Part shown: piece by piece, positions 7,970 through 16,363 of the stretch
Layout of the letters: each line of letters opens with the position of its first letter
Numbering within the stretch: the first letter of the stretch is position 1
DNA from: Pontibacillus yanchengensis
GTDB lineage: Bacteria > Bacillota > Bacilli > Bacillales > BH030062
Assembly: GCF_009856295.1 (NCBI RefSeq)
Contig: NZ_WMEU01000001.1
Location: forward strand, 1,426,001 to 1,490,000
DNA length: 64,000 bases
Reading direction: 5' to 3'
Notes under the pieces: model-generated
What the model was told of the DNA's origin: nothing
Database searches by the model: none
Seen by the model: the letters and a program-made list of their open reading frames with translations, nothing else
Translations under genes and position numbers: made by a program

Positions 7970-10003
7970 TTATGAAATTGCCGCTTCCTCTAGTCTCCCT
8001 TGTTGCATTTGATACATTTGATAGTAAATACCATTTTCTTTAATGAGAGATTCATGATTTCCTTGTTCTACAATTCTACCGTGATCCAACACAAATATTT
8101 GGTCTGCTTGTTGGATTGTAGATAGGCGGTGTGCAATTACTAGTGTTGTTCTTCCTTTTTTAAGAACGTTTAAAGCCTCTTGTATGATACCTTCTGTCTC
8201 TGTATCAATATTGGCTGTTGCTTCATCCAATATTAATATAGCTGGATCAAATGCCAGGGCTCTGGCAAATGAAATTAGCTGTCGTTCTCCAGTTGACAAA
8301 GTGCTTCCTTTTTCTTTCACAGGTTCATCATATTTATTAGGAAATTTCTCTATGAAACGATCAGCGCCAACCTCTTGCAATGCTTTTATTGCTCGTTCTT
8401 TCGAAATGGTAGGATCCCCCATCGTAACATTGGATAATATGGTTCCTGTAAAAATAAACGGATCTTGAAGAACAATCCCCATATGACTTCGTACTTGTTG
8501 TCGTGATAAGGTTTTTGTATCCATACCATCAATCGATATGGTCCCTTTTTGTGGGTCATAAAAACGGAAAAGCAAATTCATAACTGAGCTTTTCCCAGAA
8601 CCTGTGTGCCCAACAAATGCGATTGTTTCGCCCTCTTGTGTTTGCAAGGAAATATCCTTTAGTATATAATCATCCTTTTCATATGCAAAAGAAACATGAT
8701 CAAACGTAATGTTGCCTCTATATCGAGGAATAGGTTGATTATTAACTTCTTCTCCTTCATGATCCATAAGTTCAAATACACGGCTTGATGCAACACGAGC
8801 TTGCTCAAGTTGAGATAATTGATTAACTACATCAATAACTGGTTGGAACAAGCGATTTAAATAGTCAACAAATGCATAGAGTAACCCAACTGATACGACG
8901 CCACCAACCCCCATGGAAGCTCCTCCAAAGTACCAGATAAATGCTACAAACGCTAAGTTTCGTAGTACGTTTACTAAATTAAAGGATGTTAGGGAATTTA
9001 GATTTAGTAGCTTATTTTGATACGTGAAGTGACGGGTGTTCATTTCTTCAAACTCTTCTGTCGTTTGTTTTTGTCTACGAAATGCTTGAATGATAGGCAT
9101 ACCCTGAATCGCTTCATTGATATTACCATTCAAGTCACTAATCGTTGAGCGGATTACATCATTGTACTTACCTGCATATGCTTTATACAGTTTCATCCAG
9201 AGCGCCATAATTGGAATAAGCAATAGACAGATTGCAGCTAGCTTTGCGTTGAGTAGAAATAAGGCAATGTAGATTCCGAACATATAAATTAAACTTGTAA
9301 CGAAAGTTGCTAGCACCTTTTCATACAATTCACGAATTGCCTCTGTATCATTTGTAACTCGAGCTACAATTTTACCTGCAGGGCGATTGATGAAGTAATC
9401 AATTGGGACTCGTTGAATATGAGCAAAAACATCTTTTCTCATCTTCTGGATGATTTTGTTGGAAGATACCTGTAACAAATAGGTTTGCCAATATTGAAAT
9501 ACTGCTGCAATCAATAACAACACAACATACAAACCAAGCAACCATTTTATTGCACTTGTTTCCGGTTTAAAGAATGCATACAACTCATCCAATTGTAATC
9601 CGGTTGCGTTTACTTCTACTGTCTCATCCGGTGTGGTAATCGTAAGGACACCATCCTCGAATGATTTATTACCCTCTGTTGGTACATCTTCCTCTATAAA
9701 GTAATAGCTTTTTCCAGCTTGTAAAATTGTTGCGGTATCTACTTTTTCATCAGTTGAATCGATGCGATCAGCTCGTTTGTAAGGCTCTCCTTGATATAAT
9801 ACTGTGTGAGAGCCTTCTTCCTCTTGCACCTGATACCAATTTGCTTCAATCCCAAGAATATGCTCATCAATCAAGCGCTTTGCTATAAATGGTCCTGTCA
9901 GTTCAAGTGCTACGGCAATGGTTAAACAAATCAGCCCTATGAAAATCGTTTTCTTAAACTGCATAGCATATTGAAATAATCGTTTTTCCGTTGAAGATTT
10001 CAT
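7970..10003 (-). CDS. bmrD: Multidrug ABC exporter subunit BmrD (YheH-type)
   Basis: The 677-residue ABC exporter half (TM domain then ATPase) closely fits Bacillus BmrD/YheH (about 673 residues). The diagnostic feature is an insertion of about 110 residues between the first two membrane helices (about residues 45-150, rich in Glu/Asp), which is extracytoplasmic in BmrCD. The ATPase has Walker A GHTGSGKSS, Walker B LILDEATANID with the catalytic Glu, and a variant signature STGERQ. It overlaps the bmrC stop by 1 nt (TAATG) and has GAGGTG at good spacing. Together with BmrC it forms a heterodimeric drug efflux pump in the membrane. Confidence 0.9.
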   Translation of the reverse strand: MKSSTEKRLFQYAMQFKKTIFIGLICLTIAVALELTGPFIAKRLIDEHILGIEANWYQVQEEEGSHTVLYQGEPYKRADRIDSTDEKVDTATILQAGKSYYFIEEDVPTEGNKSFEDGVLTITTPDETVEVNATGLQLDELYAFFKPETSAIKWLLGLYVVLLLIAAVFQYWQTYLLQVSSNKIIQKMRKDVFAHIQRVPIDYFINRPAGKIVARVTNDTEAIRELYEKVLATFVTSLIYMFGIYIALFLLNAKLAAICLLLIPIMALWMKLYKAYAGKYNDVIRSTISDLNGNINEAIQGMPIIQAFRRQKQTTEEFEEMNTRHFTYQNKLLNLNSLTSFNLVNVLRNLAFVAFIWYFGGASMGVGGVVSVGLLYAFVDYLNRLFQPVIDVVNQLSQLEQARVASSRVFELMDHEGEEVNNQPIPRYRGNITFDHVSFAYEKDDYILKDISLQTQEGETIAFVGHTGSGKSSVMNLLFRFYDPQKGTISIDGMDTKTLSRQQVRSHMGIVLQDPFIFTGTILSNVTMGDPTISKERAIKALQEVGADRFIEKFPNKYDEPVKEKGSTLSTGERQLISFARALAFDPAILILDEATANIDTETEGIIQEALNVLKKGRTTLVIAHRLSTIQQADQIFVLDHGRIVEQGNHESLIKENGIYYQMYQMQQGRLEEAAIS

Positions 10004-11751
10004 TAGCCGCTCACCTCCTCAGAGTCCATTTGTTGTGTGGTGAACTGCTCGAAGTACCATCCTTTATTCTCAATCAACTCTACATGCGTACCTCTTTCTA
10101 CAATTTCGCCATCTTCTAATACAATTATTAGATCAGCATGTTGAACAGCAGATAAACGGTGCGCAGCAATAAAAGTTGTTTTATCCTTGCGCTCTCGTTT
10201 TAAATGTTTAATAATATTCGCTTCCGTTTTCCCATCGACTGCTGATAAGGAATCATCTAATATCAAAATTTCTGGATTCATAATGAGAGCTCGTGCTAAG
10301 GATACACGTTGCTTTTGTCCACCTGATAAAGTGACCCCACTTTCGCCAACTTTCGTGTCTAATCCTTGTGGTAAGTTATCAATATCGTCCTTCAAGTAGG
10401 CCAATTTCAATATTCTTTCAATTTCCGAATCCTCAGCACCATCTTGACCAAACTGAATATTTTCTCGAACCGTTTTCGAAAAAAGAATTTGATCTTGGGG
10501 AACGTAGCCAATCCATCCTCTTGTTACGTCTAAAGAAAGGTCATGAATAGATATATCAGAGATTGATAGATTTCCCTTCATGCCAGGATAATCTCGTAAC
10601 AGTTGCTTAAACATTGTGGTTTTCCCGGCTCCTGTTTTACCTACGACTCCGATGGTTTCTCCTTGTTGTACCGCTAATTGAATATTTTTCAGTTGAGCTT
10701 GCTCTGTGTCAGGATATTGAAACGTCACCTTATCAAAGACAACCGTTTGAGGAAGAGGAACGATTGTTGGCTCGGCTGGATCTTCTACATCCGCTCTATA
10801 GCCAAGTGTTTCATTCACCCTATCTAGAGATGCATTCCCTCGTTGCATGACATTAATCAATTCACCAACCGCAAACATTGGCCAAATAAGCATTCCAAGA
10901 TATACATTGAAGGAAACCAGTTGACCGAGTGTAATCACATTCGTAAATACAAGCGATGCTCCGTACCCTAAACCAATCGTATAAGAAATACCAACAAGAA
11001 TTTTTATAGTCGGCTCAAACATTGCATCAATTTTCGCCACTGCGACGTTTTTATCATAGACCTCTTCCGTCATCTCGTGGAACCGCTTCTCATCCTGATC
11101 CTCTTGGACAAACGCACGAATAACACGTACACCACGAATAGATTCAAGTACATCATCATTCATGTCACCAAAAACATCCTGAGCTTTTGTGAAGCGCTCA
11201 TGAATCGTCTTTCCATATCGATTCATAATAAGAGCCATTATCGGAAGTGGTATTAATGCAGCTAAAGTTAATTGCCAGCTTATTGTGATGGCCATCACAC
11301 CAATAATCATAACCATGAAAAAAGTAGAGTCCACCAGCGTCAAAATACCGAACCCTGTTGTCATGGATAGTGCTTTCAAATCATTGGTTGATCTAGCCAT
11401 TAAGTCTCCTGTACGATATTTCCCAAAAAAAGTTGGTGTCATCGAAAGGAAGTGTTGCATTAATTTCGAGCGAACCTTCCGTTCCAAAATGATTGCTCCA
11501 CCAAAAAGTAAATTCACCCAATAATACGAAACCACGTAACTGACCACAATAATCAGTCCATACCAAAGCAGTAATTCTAGTAATCGTCCCGTTGTTAATG
11601 TTTCAAACTGAATCGCGTCAATCGCCATCCCAATAATTTTCGGTGGGATAATGTCGATGGCGCTAACAAAAATTAACATGACAATTGCTGCAGTGTACCG
11701 AATCCAATAATCCTTAAAAAACCACTGGAGTTTTCCTAAAACTGAAAACAT
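10003..11751 (-). CDS. bmrC: Multidrug ABC exporter subunit BmrC (YheI-type)
   Basis: The 582-residue ABC exporter half matches BmrC/YheI (about 585 residues): six membrane helices, then an ATPase with Walker A GKTGAGKTT and a canonical signature LSGGQKQR. Walker B reads LILDDSLSAVD, so the catalytic Glu is replaced by Asp. This is the known degenerate site of BmrC-type subunits and predicts an asymmetric ATPase cycle with BmrD. GAAGGTG precedes the ATG. The gene is first in the bmrCD operon and lies about 420 bp downstream of a leader ORF with two terminators (see 12076-12308). Confidence 0.9.
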   Translation of the reverse strand: MFSVLGKLQWFFKDYWIRYTAAIVMLIFVSAIDIIPPKIIGMAIDAIQFETLTTGRLLELLLWYGLIIVVSYVVSYYWVNLLFGGAIILERKVRSKLMQHFLSMTPTFFGKYRTGDLMARSTNDLKALSMTTGFGILTLVDSTFFMVMIIGVMAITISWQLTLAALIPLPIMALIMNRYGKTIHERFTKAQDVFGDMNDDVLESIRGVRVIRAFVQEDQDEKRFHEMTEEVYDKNVAVAKIDAMFEPTIKILVGISYTIGLGYGASLVFTNVITLGQLVSFNVYLGMLIWPMFAVGELINVMQRGNASLDRVNETLGYRADVEDPAEPTIVPLPQTVVFDKVTFQYPDTEQAQLKNIQLAVQQGETIGVVGKTGAGKTTMFKQLLRDYPGMKGNLSISDISIHDLSLDVTRGWIGYVPQDQILFSKTVRENIQFGQDGAEDSEIERILKLAYLKDDIDNLPQGLDTKVGESGVTLSGGQKQRVSLARALIMNPEILILDDSLSAVDGKTEANIIKHLKRERKDKTTFIAAHRLSAVQHADLIIVLEDGEIVERGTHVELIENKGWYFEQFTTQQMDSEEVSG

Positions 11752-11894
11752 ACGTTCACCTTCTTTTCCAAATATTCATTTGTTATCCGCCTGTTGCCTT
11801 CCAATCCTTTACTACCTTTCCTACTGAACTGTTGCTCATTTGTAACTCCTCCTTTATTAGAATGTTTATATAAAGCTTGAAGCTTTATAAAGAA

Positions 11895-12060
11895 AAACAA
11901 AAGCTCGGGGCTCCCGCTTAGCGACGTATGGGCTGCGGCCTACACGACGTAGTTTGGTTCGCTGTTGACCTTATCGTACAGAAGTGAGGGAAGAACACTA
12001 GTCGCTGGGAGCTGGACGTGGTGTATAACCTATAAAGTTATAAACAACCAAATTTTGTAT
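11895..12060 (+). repeat. R1 repeat copy b, inside the bmrC leader
   Basis: Shortened R1 copy: GCTTAGCGACGTATGGGCTGCGGCCTACACGACGTAG..., then TATCGTACAGAAGTGAGGGAAG and AGTCGCTGGGAGCTGGACGTGG. The central CTGCGTGACGCAG hairpin and the CACGAAGA block of copies a and d are missing. It lies between the attenuator terminators and bmrC, so it is part of the bmrC 5' untranslated RNA. Confidence 0.65.
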
Positions 12061-12075
12061 AAACTCCTAGACAAT

Positions 12076-12106
12076 AAAAAAACGCATACGTCCGGTGACG
12101 TATGCG
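12076..12106 (-). terminator. Second intrinsic terminator in the bmrCD leader
   Basis: Nine-bp stem CGCATACGT / ACGTATGCG with a 6-nt loop, followed by seven T on the minus strand. It lies 5 nt downstream of terminator 1, in tandem. Confidence 0.85.
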
Positions 12107-12111
12107 AGCAT

Positions 12112-12142
12112 AAAAAAAGAGTCACGAACATAGACGTGACCC
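12112..12142 (-). terminator. First intrinsic terminator in the bmrCD leader (attenuator)
   Basis: Stem GGTCACG / CGTGACT (minus strand) with an 8-nt loop, followed by seven T. Its 5' arm (GGGTCAC) is also complementary to GTGACC inside the leader ORF, which allows an alternative antiterminator helix. Confidence 0.85.
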
Positions 12143-12170
12143 TTTACTTACAGTTGTAGATCCTTTTATC

Positions 12171-12245
12171 CTACTGACACAAGAATAAAGAGGGAAGGTC
12201 ACTTATTTTATTCAACTCATGGCAATCAAACTTTGAAATCAACAT
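12171..12245 (-). CDS. 24-residue leader peptide of bmrCD (bmrB-like attenuator)
   Basis: ATG at 12243-12245, with GGGAGG 7 nt upstream, opens 24 codons (starting MLISKFDCHELNK) ending with TAG at 12171-12173. A strong sigma-A promoter lies 35 bp upstream and two tandem terminators lie downstream, before bmrC. In B. subtilis, bmrCD is preceded by a translated leader (bmrB, 54 codons) that couples ribosome stalling to antitermination; this ORF is shorter and I see no obvious sequence relation. The Shine-Dalgarno region (12251-12266) is complementary to the 3' end of the ORF (12183-12198). The peptide itself is probably only a translation sensor. Confidence 0.75.
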   Translation of the reverse strand: MLISKFDCHELNKISDLPSLFLCQ

Positions 12246-12279
12246 AATGTAACCTCCCTTTTATTCGTAAGATGTACAA

Positions 12280-12308
12280 AGTATATAATTTTCAAAATCT
12301 TAAGTCAA
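12280..12308 (-). promoter_or_regulatory. Sigma-A promoter of the bmrB-like leader and bmrCD
   Basis: Minus strand TTGACT (12303-12308), 17-nt spacer, TATACT (12280-12285). Near-consensus, and placed about 35 bp before the leader ATG. Confidence 0.8.
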
Positions 12309-12447
12309 CAATTATCAGGAAAACTTTTCTACTTTTTTACTATATGAGCGTGGAAAAGATTTAGAACGGTAAATGCCTATGCTAATATATAACTTTGAAA
12401 TTATAAAAAAAGCCGCTCATATAAGAACAGCAATAGCTTATAACTAG

Positions 12448-13479
12448 TTATTCAAATTTAATATCCTGCCCTAAGAATATGACGGATAAAAGCGAAGCTA
12501 CTATCAGCAATACAAATATAATCGATAGCGATCTTGATACATTTGCCCTTTGTACTTCTCTCCAACGAACAGGTCTAATGCCTGTTAATGAAAATACAAT
12601 GACTGCAGACAATAAAATACACATGATGTTGACTGTAACGAGTAAAAATGATCCATATGCCTCAGGCCATAAACCTTTTCCGATAGACATTCCAAGTGCA
12701 ATATTTGGTGGAAGCAACGCTACAGCTACCATAACCCCCACAAGGTTGCCTGCCTTTCTATTCAGTGTTGCGATTGACCCTGCTCCACCTGCTGCTAAGG
12801 CAAGGAAGAAATCGGATAGTGTCACTTCTGTCCGTGCTAAATACTGCCTCGTATTGATATCAATGTGAAAGAACATGTTAAAAATAATGGCAATGATAAT
12901 GACAATACCCACGCCTAACAAAGATGTAAGTGCCGCTTTTCCTAACAATTTATAGTCACCTAATATAGCTGCAAAAGCTGTTGCAATAACGGGCCCTATA
13001 AGAGGTGCGATTACCATAGACCCAATAACAACAGCGTCACTATCCTTAATGAATCCCATTGTACCTACTACAGCAGATAAAAAAATCAAAAGCGTGTAGT
13101 TTAAAGTAGTTAAGCTGTTTTTCTCTACATACGTTAATAACTCATGTCTACTGGCACGCATCAGCATGGTCTTATCATCTTCATCCTCGTCCTGTTCATT
13201 TTCCTCTTTTTCTTCTGTTTCCTCATTTAATGTAGATCTAGATAAATAAGTTCTTACTGGAATTAGGAGCGTCTCAAAACCATCTACTACATTCGATACA
13301 CTCTCTAAGTAATTTAATATTTCCTCTACTTCATCTGTATTCACGAGAATTCGTACAAGCATCCGTTCTTTAGATTCACTCGATACCCAATATGAAGTAT
13401 GGGTATGCTCTCGCAACTTCTCATCTACAGATTCGAAATGTTTATTTGGGATGTAGGCTTCAATTAATTGTAGACTCAT
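12448..13479 (-). CDS. DUF389 / TIGR00341 family membrane protein
   Basis: The 343-residue protein has a cytoplasmic N-terminal domain of about 90 residues, a very acidic linker (about residues 88-105, EETEEKEENEQDEDEDDK), then several membrane segments. The DUF389 core is recognisable: 'DSDAVVIGSMVIAPLIGPV', 'AAGGAGSIATLNRKAGNLVGV' and 'ALLPPNIALG'. The family's function is unknown to me. The ATG at 13486-13488 overlaps the AGG of the ribosome binding site, so the ATG at 13477-13479 (MSLQLIEAY) is preferred. It is divergent from the germination operon and has no obvious partner. Confidence 0.8.
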   Translation of the reverse strand: MSLQLIEAYIPNKHFESVDEKLREHTHTSYWVSSESKERMLVRILVNTDEVEEILNYLESVSNVVDGFETLLIPVRTYLSRSTLNEETEEKEENEQDEDEDDKTMLMRASRHELLTYVEKNSLTTLNYTLLIFLSAVVGTMGFIKDSDAVVIGSMVIAPLIGPVIATAFAAILGDYKLLGKAALTSLLGVGIVIIIAIIFNMFFHIDINTRQYLARTEVTLSDFFLALAAGGAGSIATLNRKAGNLVGVMVAVALLPPNIALGMSIGKGLWPEAYGSFLLVTVNIMCILLSAVIVFSLTGIRPVRWREVQRANVSRSLSIIFVLLIVASLLSVIFLGQDIKFE

Positions 13480-13657
13480 CTTGTTCATCCTATCTTTTGA
13501 ACGAGGTAGTAGATTGTACTAGTTCTTATAATTGATGAATACAGGAGCTCGTTTTGCTTTAGTATTAGTGAATTTAGTAGTTTTATGTGTGAAACATCAT
13601 AATATAGTCAAAATCCAACTACAACTACAATTCTTTTCAGAAAAAAGGCTTAACTTC

Positions 13658-13686
13658 TCATAATCCCACCAATTTCTCTCATACTA
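13658..13686 (+). promoter_or_regulatory. Sigma-G-like promoter of the ger operon
   Basis: TCATA (13658-13662), a 17-nt spacer, and CATACTA (13680-13686). The -10 matches the forespore sigma-G consensus (CATWMTA) fully, and the -35 matches its HATR core. The position, 32 bp before the first ger gene, fits forespore expression of germinant receptors. Confidence 0.6.
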
Positions 13687-13718
13687 AGACTAACTTTCCA
13701 CAAAAGGATGAATCCATC

Positions 13719-15236
13719 ATGAGAAAAAACAAAAGAAAGTCAACCAGCAGCAGCTCTAATAGCAGCTTCCCATATACGATTGAAGAAATTCACCAGAAAT
13801 TGAAGGATATTTTTAATGAAAGTCCTGATTTAAATATGATTGAATACACCATCCAACAAAAAAAGGTAGCCATCTTTTATATCACCTACCAAATTAATAA
13901 AGTTCAACTAAACAAAAGTTTACTTCCACCACTTTTAAAGATTCAGCAACAACCCCTTGATCATAAAGTCATTTTAAATGAACTGCCATTAGGTGGAGGG
14001 GACGCACAAGATAACATAGATAAAATTGCTTCAAACCTAATACACGGATCAGCATGTGTATATGTTGAGCAGGATGATAAAGCGCTAACCTACCTTATCC
14101 CTGAACTAGAAAGAAGATCGATTAGTCGTGCTGAAAATGAATCCCTTGTATTTGGGCCGCAAATTTCATTTACAGAATCAATTGTGTCCAACTTAAACAT
14201 TATTCGTTGGCGTATGGATACGCCTGATTTGGAAGTTAAAAAAATTATTGTGGGGGATCGAATTCCAACAGAGGTTCGGGTTATTTATCTAAAATCACTT
14301 GCAGATGATGAGAACGTAAACACTGTACAACAGCGCATTGAAGAGTTAGAAGTAGATGATGTACTTGATAGCTCTGTGTTAGCTCAACTTATAGAGGACA
14401 ATAGTAGAAGTATATTTCCCCAAATATTGCAAACAGAATTGCCAGACAGACTGTGCTATGCGTTGAAAAAAGGAAAAGTCGGAGTGTTACTTGATAAGAG
14501 CCCTAATGTGTTAATTGCACCATCTACCGTGTTCTCCTTCTTAGAAACAACGGAAGATGTCTATATGAGGTGGAACATGGGTACGTTTGCAAGAATTTTA
14601 CGGTTATCGGCCATGATTCTATCTATTTTGTTAACACCTGCCTATGTAGCAGCCCTGACCTTTCATTATGAGGTTATTCCATCATCCATGCTTGTATCAT
14701 TGGGACAGTCAAGAGCGACAGTTCCGTTCCCACCTATATTAGAAGCGTTATTACTGGAGACTTTAATTGAATTACTTCGGGAAGCAGGAGCCAGACTACC
14801 AACAAAAGTAGGACAAACAATGGGTATTGTTGGTGGTATTGTACTTGGGCAAGCGGCTGTTAAAGCAGGTTTCACCAGTAATATCTTAATCATTATCGTA
14901 GCTTTAAGCGCCCTGTCTTCTTTCACAGCACCAAGTTATTTAATGGGTACTGCCATCCGAATTATTCGCTTCCCTACTATTATTTTTGCTGGATTATGGG
15001 GGTTAGTTGGAATGCTTTTTGTTTTCGGGTTTCTTATCATTCATTTATTACGGTTAACTTCTATTGGTAGACCTTATTTGTCACCTATTTACCCTTTAAC
15101 GATTAAAGATTTTAACGATTCGATTCTCCGATTACCATTTACAATCGGAAATACCAGACCTTTATCCAACCATCCTAAGGACAAGAAAGCATATTCCGAA
15201 AAGAAAGCGAAGAAGAAAAAAGACATAGATGAGTAG
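13719..15236 (+). CDS. Spore germinant receptor A subunit (GerA/GerK type)
   Basis: The 505-residue protein has a Ser-rich N-terminal tail, a soluble domain up to about residue 280, then membrane segments between about 290 and 445, and a basic C-terminal tail. 'ERRSISRAENESLVFGPQ' is close to the GerA family block 'R.i..p.tE.vvrGPre', and 'VPFPPILEALLLETLIELLREAG' (here split: VPFPPILEALLLE, TLIELLREAG) is its transmembrane signature. It sits in the inner spore membrane with the B and C subunits encoded next. AAAGGATG precedes the ATG. Germinant specificity cannot be inferred. Confidence 0.92.
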   Translation: MRKNKRKSTSSSSNSSFPYTIEEIHQKLKDIFNESPDLNMIEYTIQQKKVAIFYITYQINKVQLNKSLLPPLLKIQQQPLDHKVILNELPLGGGDAQDNIDKIASNLIHGSACVYVEQDDKALTYLIPELERRSISRAENESLVFGPQISFTESIVSNLNIIRWRMDTPDLEVKKIIVGDRIPTEVRVIYLKSLADDENVNTVQQRIEELEVDDVLDSSVLAQLIEDNSRSIFPQILQTELPDRLCYALKKGKVGVLLDKSPNVLIAPSTVFSFLETTEDVYMRWNMGTFARILRLSAMILSILLTPAYVAALTFHYEVIPSSMLVSLGQSRATVPFPPILEALLLETLIELLREAGARLPTKVGQTMGIVGGIVLGQAAVKAGFTSNILIIIVALSALSSFTAPSYLMGTAIRIIRFPTIIFAGLWGLVGMLFVFGFLIIHLLRLTSIGRPYLSPIYPLTIKDFNDSILRLPFTIGNTRPLSNHPKDKKAYSEKKAKKKKDIDE

Positions 15237-15244
15237 GGATTTAC

Positions 15245-16363
15245 ATGAACCAAGGACATGTCAAGATTAAAGCCAATATACAAATCACTGCATTTTATTT
15301 GTTCTTCATTATTCACACCATGCAAATTGGGGCAGGAATCATGGGGGTTCCCCAAATAATTTATAAAGAATCTCAAAACAATGCTTGGATTTCTGTGCTT
15401 ATTGCAGGCGTGTTCTTACACTTGACCATTTTTGTTATGATTTCCCTTCTGGAACAATACAAAAATGCTGATTTATTTGCTATTCAGAAAGATGTTTTTG
15501 GAAAATGGATTAGCCGAATACTGGGTACCTTTTACATTCTATATATTTTAACTGTAACAAGTAGCATCATGCTGAATTATACAGAAGTAGTTCAAGTCTT
15601 TATCTTTCCTAAGATGCCTTCTCTTCAAATTACGTTTTTCCTATTGTTCTTAGCTACTTATGCTATTACAGGCGGATTTCGAGTGGTAGTAGGATCAGCT
15701 TATTTGTTCTTTTTTCTAACAATTTGGCTTGTTTTTTCGCTTTATGAACCAGTAAGATATATAGATTGGGACCATTATCTTCCCGTTATCCAAGCTAGTC
15801 CAAAAGAGTTAATGATGGGTGCCTTTAAAACCACGTTTTCCGTTTTAGGTTTAGAGGTTTTACTGTTTGTATATCCTTTCATTAGTAATAAAAACAAAGT
15901 ACCTATTGTAGCCCATCTAGCTGTATTACTAACTACCATCTTAACTTTCTTGGTCACCTTTATTTCAATTGGATATTTTAGCGGACCTCAACTGGAAGGA
16001 CAAATCTGGCCAACATTAGCTATGTTTAAGATCATCCAATTTTCTATATTAGAACGATTTGACTTTATTGCAGTTGCATTTTGGGGATTTGTTATCTTGC
16101 CTAATGTTATTTTATTTATATGGCTTGCGAGCTATGGAGCTAAACGTCTGTATCATGTAAAACAAAAGCATGCCCTTTATGTAATTGTTCTTCTTTTATA
16201 TGCATTCACGAATATTGTTGAATTTCGTTTCAGCATAGATACCCTCACAGACCTTTCTGCTAAAGTGGGATTTTATACGGTGTTTGTTTATCCATTTCTC
16301 CTTCTGTTGATTGTCCTAGTGAAGAAAAAACTCACAAAGAGCAAAGGAAGTGGCTCGAATTGA
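15245..16363 (+). CDS. Spore germinant receptor B subunit (GerAB/GerKB endospore permease)
   Basis: The 372-residue integral membrane protein has about ten hydrophobic segments and belongs to the APC-like spore germination permease family. The N-terminal 'GAGIMGVPQIIYKES' is the family's first-helix signature. It follows the A subunit by 8 bp and overlaps the C subunit start by 4 nt. In receptors of this type the B subunit binds the germinant. Confidence 0.92.
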   Translation: MNQGHVKIKANIQITAFYLFFIIHTMQIGAGIMGVPQIIYKESQNNAWISVLIAGVFLHLTIFVMISLLEQYKNADLFAIQKDVFGKWISRILGTFYILYILTVTSSIMLNYTEVVQVFIFPKMPSLQITFFLLFLATYAITGGFRVVVGSAYLFFFLTIWLVFSLYEPVRYIDWDHYLPVIQASPKELMMGAFKTTFSVLGLEVLLFVYPFISNKNKVPIVAHLAVLLTTILTFLVTFISIGYFSGPQLEGQIWPTLAMFKIIQFSILERFDFIAVAFWGFVILPNVILFIWLASYGAKRLYHVKQKHALYVIVLLLYAFTNIVEFRFSIDTLTDLSAKVGFYTVFVYPFLLLLIVLVKKKLTKSKGSGSN

